From NCBI GenBank assembly GCA_946886405.1, contig CAMPIO010000002.1, positions 17,379-81,378 on the forward strand: 64,000 nucleotides of DNA, in the 5' to 3' direction. Shown in pieces: positions 27,953 through 36,643 of this stretch; the stretch's first letter is position 1, and every line of letters starts with the position of its first letter. Source of the DNA: an uncultured Pseudoxanthomonas sp. Lineage in GTDB: Bacteria > Pseudomonadota > Gammaproteobacteria > Xanthomonadales > Xanthomonadaceae. The notes under the pieces are model-generated. The model had not been told where the DNA came from, made no database searches, and saw nothing but the letters and a program-made list of their open reading frames with translations. A program made the translations under genes and the position numbers.

Positions 27953-29752
27953 TCAGGGCGCGGTGAAGCTGCCGCGCACACTGACACCGGAGAACTTCGT
28001 CTTGCCCACCAGCGACACGTAGTACGTGCCGGCCTGCGGGTTCGCGATGTTGATCACGTCGTTGTTGCCCGGTCGCACCGAGCGCAGGTCGTAATTCGTC
28101 GCCGTGGCCGCACTGCCGAACTTCACGTAGACGTCGGCGTTGCCGCTGCCGCCGTAACTGATGAAGGACAGGTTGCTGGCCCCGGCCGGCACCACCAGTG
28201 CGTACTGCACCACCGCGTCCTTGGCGCCGGTGTTGCCACCCACGGCCACGTTGTTGGTCAACAGCGTCGCGGTGGGCGGCTCGCCGCCGCCGATGACGGC
28301 CTGCACGGCGGCCGCCGCGTTGACGATGCCGGCACCGATCGGCCGGTTGGCCGGCGGCGCAACGGGGAACGGCCGCGCGGTCGACTTCAACGTGGCGAGG
28401 ATCTGCGCCGGCGTCAGCGGCGTGTCGGCCACGCTCTGCATCAGCGCGACGACCGCCGCGACATGCGGCGCCGCCATCGATGTGCCGCCCATGCCGAAGT
28501 AGGTCTCGGTGGTAGGCACCGTCGTGCCCGAGTTGCCGGTGGACCACACGTAACCGCCGGGATTGCCATCGACGCTGCCGCCACCGCCCGGCGCCGAAAT
28601 GTCGATGCGCGTGCCGTAGTTGGAATACGACGCGATGCCGCCGGTGATGCGGGTGGCGCCCACGGTGATGACGCCGGCGCAGTTGCCCGGCGAGTAGCCG
28701 CTGACATTGCCCGCATCGTTGCCCGCCGCGACCACCACCGTGCTGCCGTTGGCGATGGCGATGTTGAAGGCGTTCTGCTCCACCGCGCTGCACGCGCCGG
28801 ATCCGCCCAGGCTCAGGTTGATGACCTCCGCCGGATTGGCGTTGGCCGGCACGCCGGCAACGGTACCGCCGGACGCCCAGATGACGGCATCGGAAATGTC
28901 GGACGTGTAGCCGCCGCAGCGACCCAGCACGCGCGCCGGCACGACCTTCGCGTTGAACGCGCCGCCGGCCATGCCCTTGGCATTGTTGGTGACCTCGGCG
29001 ACCGTGCCCGCCACATGGGTGCCGTGCCAGCTGCTGTCCTGCACCGGCGAACCCGCGTAGCACTCACCCGCGACCGGATTCCAGTCACCCTCATCGCGCG
29101 GATTCGCATCGCGTCCGTCGCTGTCGCGGGAGACGAACGTGTCGCTGATGAAGTCGTAGCCCGGCAGGATGTTCGCATCGAGGTCGCTGTGCGCGGTGAT
29201 GCCCGTGTCCAGCACGGCCACGACCACGCCGGCACCGGTGGCGTTGTCCCACGCCGCCGGCAGGTTGATGCCGCCGACCGCATCCTTGAAGTGCCACTGA
29301 TACTGGTTGTAGTAAGTGTCGTTGGGGACGAGGCGCGCGTAGCGGCGCGCGTCGACTTCGACGAACTCCACGTCCGGGTCGGTCGCCAGCTGTCGCAGCA
29401 GGCTCTCTGCTTCGACGCGGTCCAGCTTGCGCGAGGTCTGCACCAGTTCGGCGCCGATACCCAGGCGACGCAGCTTCGCGGCGCTCACCGCCTTGCCGTT
29501 CGCGGTGCCCAGCGCGGCGCGTGACACGGCACCTGCCAGCGAACGCTGCAGCGTCGTGCTGCTGGCGCGCGCGGTGCTGCCATCGCGGTACTTCACGATG
29601 AAACGGTCGTAGGTATCGCCATCGCGAAGACCGGCGGTACTGACATCACCCGCAAAAGCGGAGCCACTGAAGGCACCGAAGGTGACGATTGCGGCGAGTG
29701 CAGCAACGAGGGGATGACGGCGCGAACGACGGAATGAGGAATTTGAATTCAC
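27953..29752 (-). CDS. Secreted subtilisin-like serine protease with C-terminal PPC domain
   Basis: This 599-residue extracellular protease has a signal peptide (cut near SAFA-GD), an I9-like propeptide (about 38-140), the S8 catalytic domain with Asp-182 (VAVLDTGI), His-243 (WHGTHVAGT) and Ser-425 (GTSMAAPH), and a C-terminal pre-peptidase domain (about 500-599) that folds as a beta sandwich. Similar xanthomonad proteases leave the cell through the Xps system, so its position directly upstream of gspF is suggestive. GTG 29752 is chosen because it has GGAG 8 bases upstream and places the signal peptide correctly; a TTG at 29839 also opens the frame. Divergent from the giant adhesin gene. Confidence 0.92.
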   Translation of the reverse strand: MNSNSSFRRSRRHPLVAALAAIVTFGAFSGSAFAGDVSTAGLRDGDTYDRFIVKYRDGSTARASSTTLQRSLAGAVSRAALGTANGKAVSAAKLRRLGIGAELVQTSRKLDRVEAESLLRQLATDPDVEFVEVDARRYARLVPNDTYYNQYQWHFKDAVGGINLPAAWDNATGAGVVVAVLDTGITAHSDLDANILPGYDFISDTFVSRDSDGRDANPRDEGDWNPVAGECYAGSPVQDSSWHGTHVAGTVAEVTNNAKGMAGGAFNAKVVPARVLGRCGGYTSDISDAVIWASGGTVAGVPANANPAEVINLSLGGSGACSAVEQNAFNIAIANGSTVVVAAGNDAGNVSGYSPGNCAGVITVGATRITGGIASYSNYGTRIDISAPGGGGSVDGNPGGYVWSTGNSGTTVPTTETYFGMGGTSMAAPHVAAVVALMQSVADTPLTPAQILATLKSTARPFPVAPPANRPIGAGIVNAAAAVQAVIGGGEPPTATLLTNNVAVGGNTGAKDAVVQYALVVPAGASNLSFISYGGSGNADVYVKFGSAATATNYDLRSVRPGNNDVINIANPQAGTYYVSLVGKTKFSGVSVRGSFTAP

Positions 29753-30342
29753 TGGACCTGCTCCATGTCTACAAGGATGAACGAACTGGGTAACCCGTTT
29801 ACGACGTGCGTACTCAATGACTTGCGACTTTCCTTTCAAGCGGATCGTGCAGGTACCCCTGTTTACCTGTCACGACACTCTTCACGCGACGAGAACATCG
29901 AATGCACATGGCATTAACGCCTTGTTTTCAGCGTTTTCGTCGCGTCGCGTCGAACGTAGCAAATCTCTCGCAAATTGCACAACGCGGATGTAGTGTTCGG
30001 ACACACGGAGTTTTTTTGCATCATCTCGGGATGAGGGGATGGGGAATGCGGGAATCGTTTTTCGACGCGACATCTTGTTTCGCTGATCCGCTTGCATGTC
30101 TTTTCCGCGACGTCTCCGCGTCGCGTTCTTCGCGTCCATGGTGGCGACATACCCCGACGCCACCGTTCGTCCTCCGCACATCCCCCCTCGCTTCCGTTGC
30201 TTCGTGCGACCCGCCCATGCGTCTCCCCTGTCGCATGCGGCGCCGTCTTCTTCCCTGACGCAGTCCGCTTCCAATCCCCGTGCCGATACAGGTCCGGGTG
30301 CTGTCGTATTCCCCCGAAAACACAGAATGAAGGACGTGATCC
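29753..30342. other. Divergent promoter region between protease and adhesin genes
   Basis: These 590 bases contain no reading frame I trust; the open frames here are antisense or lack family likeness. It is clearly richer in A and T than its surroundings around 29930-30080 and must hold promoters for both flanking genes. A small inverted repeat CAGGTA/TACCTG occurs near 29850-29870. The adhesin ribosome site AGGA (30331-30334) lies 8 bases before its ATG. Confidence 0.6.
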
Positions 30343-33300
30343 ATGAATAGGATTTACAGCAAGGTGTGGAACCCCTCCCTGGGCATGCTGGTCGTCGCCT
30401 CGGAGTTCGCGCGACGCGCGCACGGCGTGATGTCGTCCGGTGCGCGCGTGCGTGCGCGCCTGGGCGTGACGCTGCTGGTCTCGGCGCTGCTGGCAGGTGC
30501 GCCGTTCGGTGCTGCCTTGGCCCATGACAAGCACAAGGGCCAGCCGCAGAACGACAAGCCTCAGATCGGAACGGGACCCGCCTATTGCGTGGATGCACGT
30601 GGCAATCCGATCAAGGACGGTCGGCCCGGCGAGAACGCTGTGTCGTGCGGCGACGACGTCGATGCATCCGGCCGCCATGCAGTCGCGGTCGGCTACAAGA
30701 GCATCGCCAACAAGGCCGGCGCCACCGCCGTCGGCGGCTACGCGGAAGCCAAGGGCGTGAACGCCACCGCGGTGGGCTACGACAGCAGTGCGACCGCGCA
30801 GGGCGCGACGGCGCTGGGCAGCCAGAGCAATGCCACCGGTGCGAACGCGACCGCCGTTGGCACGCAGGCGAATGCGACGGGCGCGGGCGCGAGCGCGGTG
30901 GGCACGGGAAGCGCCGCGACCGGCGCGTATGCGGGCGCCTTCGGCAGTTCCTCCACCGCATCAGGCACGCAGGCGCTGGCTGCGGGCCACACCAGCACGG
31001 CCACCGGCATCGCAACCGTCGCGGTCGGCGGCTTCGCCAATGCGTCGGGCGATTTCGACACGGCGGTCGGCTACGGTGCCGATGCCAGCGGCGGTGACAG
31101 CACGGCGTTGGGTTCCGGCTCCCTCGCGACCGGTTACAACAGCGTCGCGGTCGGCGGCTCCCTGCTCGGCTTCCTGCCGACGGAAGCATCGGGCGACTTC
31201 TCGACCGCGGTCGGTGGCGGCGCCTGGGCACCAGGCACCAACGCGACCGCCATCGGCAACCTCGCATCGGCAAGCGCTGACAACAGTGTGGCGCTCGGCG
31301 GCGACTCCGTTGCCGATCGCGAGGACACCGTCTCCGTCGGCAGCGCCGGCAGTGAGCGCCAGATCACCAACGTGGCCGCCGGTACCGAAGGCACCGATGC
31401 GGTGAACCTGGATCAGTTGAACGCGGTGGCCGACGCGTCGGAAAACGCCACGCGCTACTTCAAGGCGAACGGTGCCAACGACGGCACCGACGACGCCACC
31501 GCCAATGGCGACTACGCGACTGCCTCCGGTTCGGCCGCGCTGGCCGACGGCGTTGGCGCGACCGCGACCGGTTCGGGTGCCTTCGCGATTGCCGGCGGCG
31601 CCACGGCGACCGGCTTCAATGCCACCGCCACCGGCAACAACAGCGTGGCCAACGGTGCGGGCGCGCAGGCGACGGGCGCGGGTGCCGTCGCACTGGGTGG
31701 ACAACGTCAGTTGTTCGACGAGAACGGCGACCCCTTGCTCGACGAAGACGGCAATCCGGTCTACGCCAGTACCGAAGCGACCGCCGATGACGCCACCGCC
31801 ATCGGTGCCGGCGCCGCGGCGGGTGAGGTCGGCGCAAGCGCGGTCGGCGCGGGCTCCAGTGCGTCCGGCGCCTATGCCTCCGCCCTCGGCACCGAGGCCA
31901 GTGCGTCGGGAATCCAGGCCACGGCTGTCGGCTTCCGCAGTGATGCGTCCGACGATGCAGCGACTGCCATCGGTGGCTACAGCAGTGCGTCCAACTTCGG
32001 CGCATCGGCCTTCGGGTATGGCGCCGAGGCGAGCGGCAACAGCGCGACCGCACTGGGCTTCGGCGCGATCGCCAGCAACTTCGACAGCACCGCGCTGGGT
32101 TCGAATTCCATCGCCAGCGGCGACAACAGCGTGGCCGTGGGCGGCGCGTTCTTCGGCCTCTTCGCCACCGAAGCGTCGGGCGACTACTCGGTCGCCGTCG
32201 GCGGTGGCGCGTACACGCCGGGCTTCAACTCGGTGGCGCTGGGCAACCTGGCCACGGCCGAGGCCGACAACAGCGTGGCCATCGGTGGCGACTCGGTCGC
32301 CGACCGCGAAGACACCGTGTCCGTCGGCAGCGCGGGCAGCGAACGCCAGATCACCAACGTGGCGGCCGGTACCGAAGGCACCGATGCGGTGAATGTCGAT
32401 CAACTGAGCGCGGTGGCCGAAGCGTCGGAGAACGCGACGCGCTACTTCAAGGCCAACGGTGCCGAAGATGGCACGGACGACGCCACGGCCACCGGCGACT
32501 ACGCCACCGCCTCCGGGTCGGCCGCACTGGCCGAGGGCGTCGGCGCCACGGCGACCGGCTCCGGCGCCTGCGCGCTGGCGGATGGTGCGACCGCCACCGG
32601 GTTCTCCGCGACCGCCACCGGCAGCAACAGCGTGGCCACCGGCAGCAGCGCCGAAGCCAGCGGCGATTCCAGCATCGCCATCGGTGGCTCGGTCGACGCC
32701 TTCGATGCCGATGGCAATCCGATCAGCGTCAATACGGTGGCCTCCGGCCTGGGGGCGACGGCCGTCGGTTCCGGCAGTCTGGCCTCGGCACTCGGCAGCT
32801 CGTCATTCGGTGTCCTGAGTGAAGCCAGCGGCGAAGCGAGTTCCGCGTTCGGCTACGGCAGCACGGCGACCGGGTCGTACGCGTCCAGCTTCGGCCATGC
32901 CAGCGGCGCCACCGGCGATTACAGCGTGGCGGTCGGCGGACCGGCGGACCTGATTCCCGGCTTCGGCTTGCTCGTCTACACGCAGGCCAGCGGATTCAGC
33001 GCCGCTGCGTTCGGTGCTGGCGCAATCGCGGCAGGCGACTACAGCCTGGCGGCCGGCAGCCTGGCGGAAGCGTCGGGCCTGGAGAGCACGGCCGCCGGCT
33101 TCTTCTCCTACGCGCCAGGCGACTACGCCACGGCACTGGGCGCGGAATCCTGGGCCAGCGGCGACAACAGCACGGCGGTCGGCTTCTACAGCACGGCGCT
33201 GGGCGACAACAGCGTGGCACTGGGCGCCAACTCGACGGCGGACCGCGACAACACGGTCTCGGTCGGCGATGTGGGCAGCGAACGGCAGATCACCAACGTG

Positions 33301-36123
33301 GCCGCCGGTACCGAAGGCACCGATGCGGTGAACCTGGATCAGTTGAACGCGGTGGCCGACGCGTCGGAAAACGCCACGCGCTACTTCAAGGCGAACGGTG
33401 CCAACGACGGCACCGACGACGCCACCGCCAATGGCGACTACGCGACTGCCTCCGGTTCGGCCGCGCTGGCCGACGGCGTTGGCGCGACCGCGACCGGTTC
33501 GGGTGCCTTCGCGATTGCCGGCGGCGCCACGGCGACCGGCTTCAATGCCACCGCCACCGGCAACAACAGCGTGGCCAACGGTGCGGGCGCGCAGGCGACG
33601 GGCGCGGGTGCCGTCGCACTGGGTGGACAACGCCAGCTGTTCGACGAGAACGGCGACCCCCTGCTCGACGAAGACGGCAATCCGGTCTACGCCAGCACCG
33701 AAGCCACGGCGGATGACGCCACAGCCGTCGGTGCAGGTGCGGTCGCCGGCGAAGTGGGTGCCAGCGCCATCGGCGCGGGCGCGGATGCGTCCGGCGCCTA
33801 TGCGACGGCAGTGGGCACGGAAGCCTCGGCATCCGAGACGCAAGCGACGGCGGTCGGCTTCCGCAGCAGCGCGGGCGGCCTGGCCTCCACGACCGTGGGC
33901 GGCTACAGCAGCGCAGGCGGCGATTTCGCCTCGGCGTTCGGTTACGGCGCCGCTGCAGACGGCAGTGGCGCGACGGCGGTCGGCGAAGGCGCAGCGGCCG
34001 GCGGCGATGAAAGCACTGCGGTGGGCGGCACCACGTTCTTCGGCCTCATCAACACGCGTGCCAGTGGCACCGGCAGCTCGGCCTTCGGCAACGGGGCATG
34101 GGCCACCGGCGAGTACAGCACCGCGCTGGGCCACAACAGCTACGCGGACGGCGAAGAGAGCGTGGCCCTGGGCGTGAACTCCGTGGCGGCGGCGACGAAC
34201 AGCGTCGCGATCGGTGCCAACTCATGGAACGACCGCGATGACACGGTGTCGGTGGGCGATGTGGGTGCCGAGCGCCAGATCACCAACGTGGCGGCCGGCA
34301 CCGAGGGCACGGATGCGGTGAACCTGGACCAGTTGAATGCGCTGGCCGAAGCGTCGGAGAACGCCACGCGCTACTTCAAGGCCAATGGCGCGGGCGACGG
34401 CAGCGATGACGCCACCGCGACCGGTGACTACGCAACGGCGTCGGGCTCGGCCGCACTGGCGGAAGGCGTCGGTGCGACCGCCACCGGCTCCGGTGCCTTC
34501 GCCTTGGCGAACGGCGCCACGGCCAGCGGTTTCAATGCCACTGCGACCGGCGAGAACAGCGTCGCCAACGGTGCGGGGGCGCAGGCGACGGGAGCAGGCG
34601 CGGTTGCACTCGGCGGACAGCGCCAGCTGTTCGACGAAGACGGTAATCCGATCCTCGATGTCGACGGCAATCCCGTCTACGCGAGCACGGAAGCGACGGC
34701 AGACGATGCGACGGCCGTGGGTGCCGGTGCCGTGGCGAGTGACAGCGGCGCGACGGCAACGGGTGCGGGGGCCACCGCCTCCGGTGCGTACGCCACCGCC
34801 ACCGGCATGGAAAGTGCGGCGTCCGGCCTGCAGGCCACCGCCACCGGTTTCCGCAGCGATGCCTCGGGCGATGCCGCGACGGCGGTGGGCGGATACAGCA
34901 TCGCATCCGAATTCGCCGCCTCGGCATTCGGCTACGGTGCCGATGCCAGCGGTGAGAGCGCGACGGCACTGGGCTTCGGCGCCACCGCGAGCAACTACGA
35001 CAGCACCGCACTGGGGTCGCGTGCCCTTGCCAGCGGCGACAACAGCGTGGCCGTGGGTGGTGCGTTCTTCGGCGCGCTGGCGACGGAAGCCTCGGGAGAC
35101 TACTCGGTCGCCGTCGGCGGTGGCGCGTACACGCCCGGCTTCAATGCAGTGGCGCTGGGCAACCTGGCCACGGCCGAGGCCGACAACAGCGTGGCGATCG
35201 GTGGCGACTCGGTCGCCGACCGCGAGGACACCGTGTCGGTCGGCAGCGCAGGCAGCGAGCGGCAGATCACCAACGTCGCGGCCGGCACTCAGGCCACCGA
35301 CGCAGTCAACCTGTCGCAGCTGAGTCTGGCCGCCAGTTCGCTGGGCGGCGGCGCCGGCTTCTCCGGTGGCGTGTTCATCGCGCCGAGCTACACGATCCAG
35401 GGCACGTCGTACAACAACGTGGGCGCGGCGTTCACCGCCGTCGACGCCAAGCTCAACGAGCTGTACGGGATGTACAACGGATCGGGCGCCGGCACGACCG
35501 GCGCGACGCCACCGGCGCAGGCCAGCCAGGCGCATTCCACCGGCGAAACGGCATCAACGCCGAGCACCGGTGGCAACGCGTCGTCGCCGACACGCGGTAC
35601 AGCGACGACGACGGACCCTGCCGGCAGTGGCGCCGTGGCCAGCGGCCAACCGGCGGTCGCGGCACCGACCGACGCCACGGTGGCAGCCGACGTCCCGGCG
35701 GCCGCGGCGTCCTACGCCGATGCAGGCGATGCCAACACGCTCAGCAGCGCCCAGGCCTACACGGATGAAGCCTCGGCAAGCACGCTGAGCAGCGCCAAGG
35801 CGTATGCGGACTTCCAGGTCAAGGCATTAGAAGACGACTTCAACGCCTTCCGCGGTGACGTGGACCGTCGCTTCTCCGAACAGGACCGCCGTCTCGACCG
35901 GATGGGCGCAATGAGTTCGGCGATGTTGAACATGGCGATCAACGCCGCCGGCAGCCGCAGTCCGCGTGGACGGGTGGCGGTGGGCGCCGGTTGGCAGAAC
36001 GGCGAGAATGCGTTGTCCGTCGGTTACTCGAAGCCGCTCGGTGAGCGCGCATCGTTCAGTATCGGCGGTGCATTCAGCGGCGACGAGAAGTCGGCGGGCG
36101 TGGGCTTCGGTATCGATCTGTAA
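30343..36123 (+). CDS. Giant trimeric autotransporter adhesin (YadA/Hia family, type Vc)
   Basis: This 1926-residue surface adhesin starts with an extended signal peptide (MNRIYSKVWNPSLGMLVVAS) as in type Vc autotransporters. The passenger is built of YadA-head left-handed beta-roll repeats with the pattern AxAxGxxAxAxG. There are five neck segments of the form DREDTVSVGSAGSERQIT followed by TDAVNxDQL, near residues 325, 654, 967, 1297 and 1626. The first four necks are joined by a shared ENATRYFKANGA linker to the next head. A low-complexity Thr/Ser/Ala stalk, a short coiled-coil (FRGDVDRRFSEQDRRLDRMG) and the 4-strand YadA anchor (NMAINAAGSRSPRGRVAVG to GVGFGIDL) complete it. The head units are very similar to each other at DNA level. 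It probably mediates attachment or aggregation. A terminator follows. Confidence 0.95.
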   Translation: MNRIYSKVWNPSLGMLVVASEFARRAHGVMSSGARVRARLGVTLLVSALLAGAPFGAALAHDKHKGQPQNDKPQIGTGPAYCVDARGNPIKDGRPGENAVSCGDDVDASGRHAVAVGYKSIANKAGATAVGGYAEAKGVNATAVGYDSSATAQGATALGSQSNATGANATAVGTQANATGAGASAVGTGSAATGAYAGAFGSSSTASGTQALAAGHTSTATGIATVAVGGFANASGDFDTAVGYGADASGGDSTALGSGSLATGYNSVAVGGSLLGFLPTEASGDFSTAVGGGAWAPGTNATAIGNLASASADNSVALGGDSVADREDTVSVGSAGSERQITNVAAGTEGTDAVNLDQLNAVADASENATRYFKANGANDGTDDATANGDYATASGSAALADGVGATATGSGAFAIAGGATATGFNATATGNNSVANGAGAQATGAGAVALGGQRQLFDENGDPLLDEDGNPVYASTEATADDATAIGAGAAAGEVGASAVGAGSSASGAYASALGTEASASGIQATAVGFRSDASDDAATAIGGYSSASNFGASAFGYGAEASGNSATALGFGAIASNFDSTALGSNSIASGDNSVAVGGAFFGLFATEASGDYSVAVGGGAYTPGFNSVALGNLATAEADNSVAIGGDSVADREDTVSVGSAGSERQITNVAAGTEGTDAVNVDQLSAVAEASENATRYFKANGAEDGTDDATATGDYATASGSAALAEGVGATATGSGACALADGATATGFSATATGSNSVATGSSAEASGDSSIAIGGSVDAFDADGNPISVNTVASGLGATAVGSGSLASALGSSSFGVLSEASGEASSAFGYGSTATGSYASSFGHASGATGDYSVAVGGPADLIPGFGLLVYTQASGFSAAAFGAGAIAAGDYSLAAGSLAEASGLESTAAGFFSYAPGDYATALGAESWASGDNSTAVGFYSTALGDNSVALGANSTADRDNTVSVGDVGSERQITNVAAGTEGTDAVNLDQLNAVADASENATRYFKANGANDGTDDATANGDYATASGSAALADGVGATATGSGAFAIAGGATATGFNATATGNNSVANGAGAQATGAGAVALGGQRQLFDENGDPLLDEDGNPVYASTEATADDATAVGAGAVAGEVGASAIGAGADASGAYATAVGTEASASETQATAVGFRSSAGGLASTTVGGYSSAGGDFASAFGYGAAADGSGATAVGEGAAAGGDESTAVGGTTFFGLINTRASGTGSSAFGNGAWATGEYSTALGHNSYADGEESVALGVNSVAAATNSVAIGANSWNDRDDTVSVGDVGAERQITNVAAGTEGTDAVNLDQLNALAEASENATRYFKANGAGDGSDDATATGDYATASGSAALAEGVGATATGSGAFALANGATASGFNATATGENSVANGAGAQATGAGAVALGGQRQLFDEDGNPILDVDGNPVYASTEATADDATAVGAGAVASDSGATATGAGATASGAYATATGMESAASGLQATATGFRSDASGDAATAVGGYSIASEFAASAFGYGADASGESATALGFGATASNYDSTALGSRALASGDNSVAVGGAFFGALATEASGDYSVAVGGGAYTPGFNAVALGNLATAEADNSVAIGGDSVADREDTVSVGSAGSERQITNVAAGTQATDAVNLSQLSLAASSLGGGAGFSGGVFIAPSYTIQGTSYNNVGAAFTAVDAKLNELYGMYNGSGAGTTGATPPAQASQAHSTGETASTPSTGGNASSPTRGTATTTDPAGSGAVASGQPAVAAPTDATVAADVPAAAASYADAGDANTLSSAQAYTDEASASTLSSAKAYADFQVKALEDDFNAFRGDVDRRFSEQDRRLDRMGAMSSAMLNMAINAAGSRSPRGRVAVGAGWQNGENALSVGYSKPLGERASFSIGGAFSGDEKSAGVGFGIDL
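31360..31706 (+). repeat. Identical direct repeat inside the adhesin gene, copy 1
   Basis: These 347 bases are base-for-base identical to 33286-33632, 1926 bp (642 codons) downstream in the same frame. The repeat encodes the neck end, the linker and the first half of a head domain. Confidence 0.95.
33286..33632 (+). repeat. Identical direct repeat inside the adhesin gene, copy 2
   Basis: Second copy of the 347-bp repeat at 31360-31706. Identity stops at a silent T/C difference just past the end (CAACGT versus CAACGC). The related units at about 32345 and 34279 are clearly diverged, so copies 1 and 2 have been duplicated or converted recently. Confidence 0.95.
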
Positions 36124-36143
36124 CGCGCGGTCGCGCAATGAAG

Positions 36144-36174
36144 AAGGGCCCGGCAATGCCGGGCCCTTTCTTTT
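36144..36174 (+). terminator. Intrinsic terminator after the adhesin gene
   Basis: Stem AAGGGCCCGGC / GCCGGGCCCTT with a 3-base loop, followed by TTCTTTT. On the minus strand a weaker T-rich tail (TTCTTCATT) follows, so it may also serve the convergent gene at 36190-36639. Confidence 0.88.
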
Positions 36175-36189
36175 GGGAGCCTCACCGCG

Positions 36190-36639
36190 TCAGTCGCAAG
36201 CCATGCCGCCCTTCGGCAGGACGCGCGGATTGCCCAGCGCGAAATGCGTCACCGGCTTCTCCCACATTTCGAATGAGGAAATGCCCGGCGTTACGCCACA
36301 GCTGCTGGCGTAGGTGAACCGCTCGCCATCCATCGAAACGTAGAGATCGAACTTGATCGCCACCGCCAGCGTACTGCTGACCATCAACGTGGTCTGCATG
36401 GCGTCTCCACTGCGCGCGGCGCGCAGGTTGCCGAGTCCGTCGCCGGCGGGCGCGGAGGCCGTGACCTTGCCGTCCACCACGTCGACCTGCAGCGCCAGCG
36501 AGGGCGATGCCGTGCCGATCGCGAAGCCGGCGGGAAGATCACCGCGTGCCAGCGTCTTCTGCGCGGGCTTGGCAGCGCACGCGACGGACGGCATCGCGCA
36601 TATCGCCATCAAAAGGGATCCCAACAGCATCCGCTTCAT
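36190..36639 (-). CDS. Small exported protein coupled to gspE, unknown function
   Basis: This 149-residue protein has a signal peptide (MKRMLLGSLLMAICAMPSVACA). The mature part has hydrophobic beta-like segments (LALQVDVVDGKVTASA, TLMVSSTLAVAIKFDLYVS), a late SCGVTPG, and ends MACD, giving a likely disulfide pair. It starts 4 bases after the gspE stop and its ribosome site GAGGAGG lies inside the gspE 3' end, so translation is coupled to the secretion ATPase. I know no family for it. It could be a T2SS accessory factor or a chance neighbour. Confidence 0.72.
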   Translation of the reverse strand: MKRMLLGSLLMAICAMPSVACAAKPAQKTLARGDLPAGFAIGTASPSLALQVDVVDGKVTASAPAGDGLGNLRAARSGDAMQTTLMVSSTLAVAIKFDLYVSMDGERFTYASSCGVTPGISSFEMWEKPVTHFALGNPRVLPKGGMACD

Positions 36640-36643
36640 TGCT

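Noticed and set aside
29882..30598. Open minus-strand frame of 238 codons upstream of and overlapping the adhesin gene
   Set aside because: It is antisense to the adhesin start, low complexity, rich in Arg and Pro in its first half, and has no family likeness or ribosome site.
30700..35300. Repetitive block considered as a CRISPR or tandem DNA array
   Set aside because: The units are coding, of changing length and in frame with YadA head repeats; there are no fixed-length spacers or cas genes.
30961..35535. Long antisense frames across the adhesin gene
   Set aside because: They mirror the repeat structure of the adhesin and are explained by its biased codon use; the sense frame has signal peptide, necks and membrane anchor.
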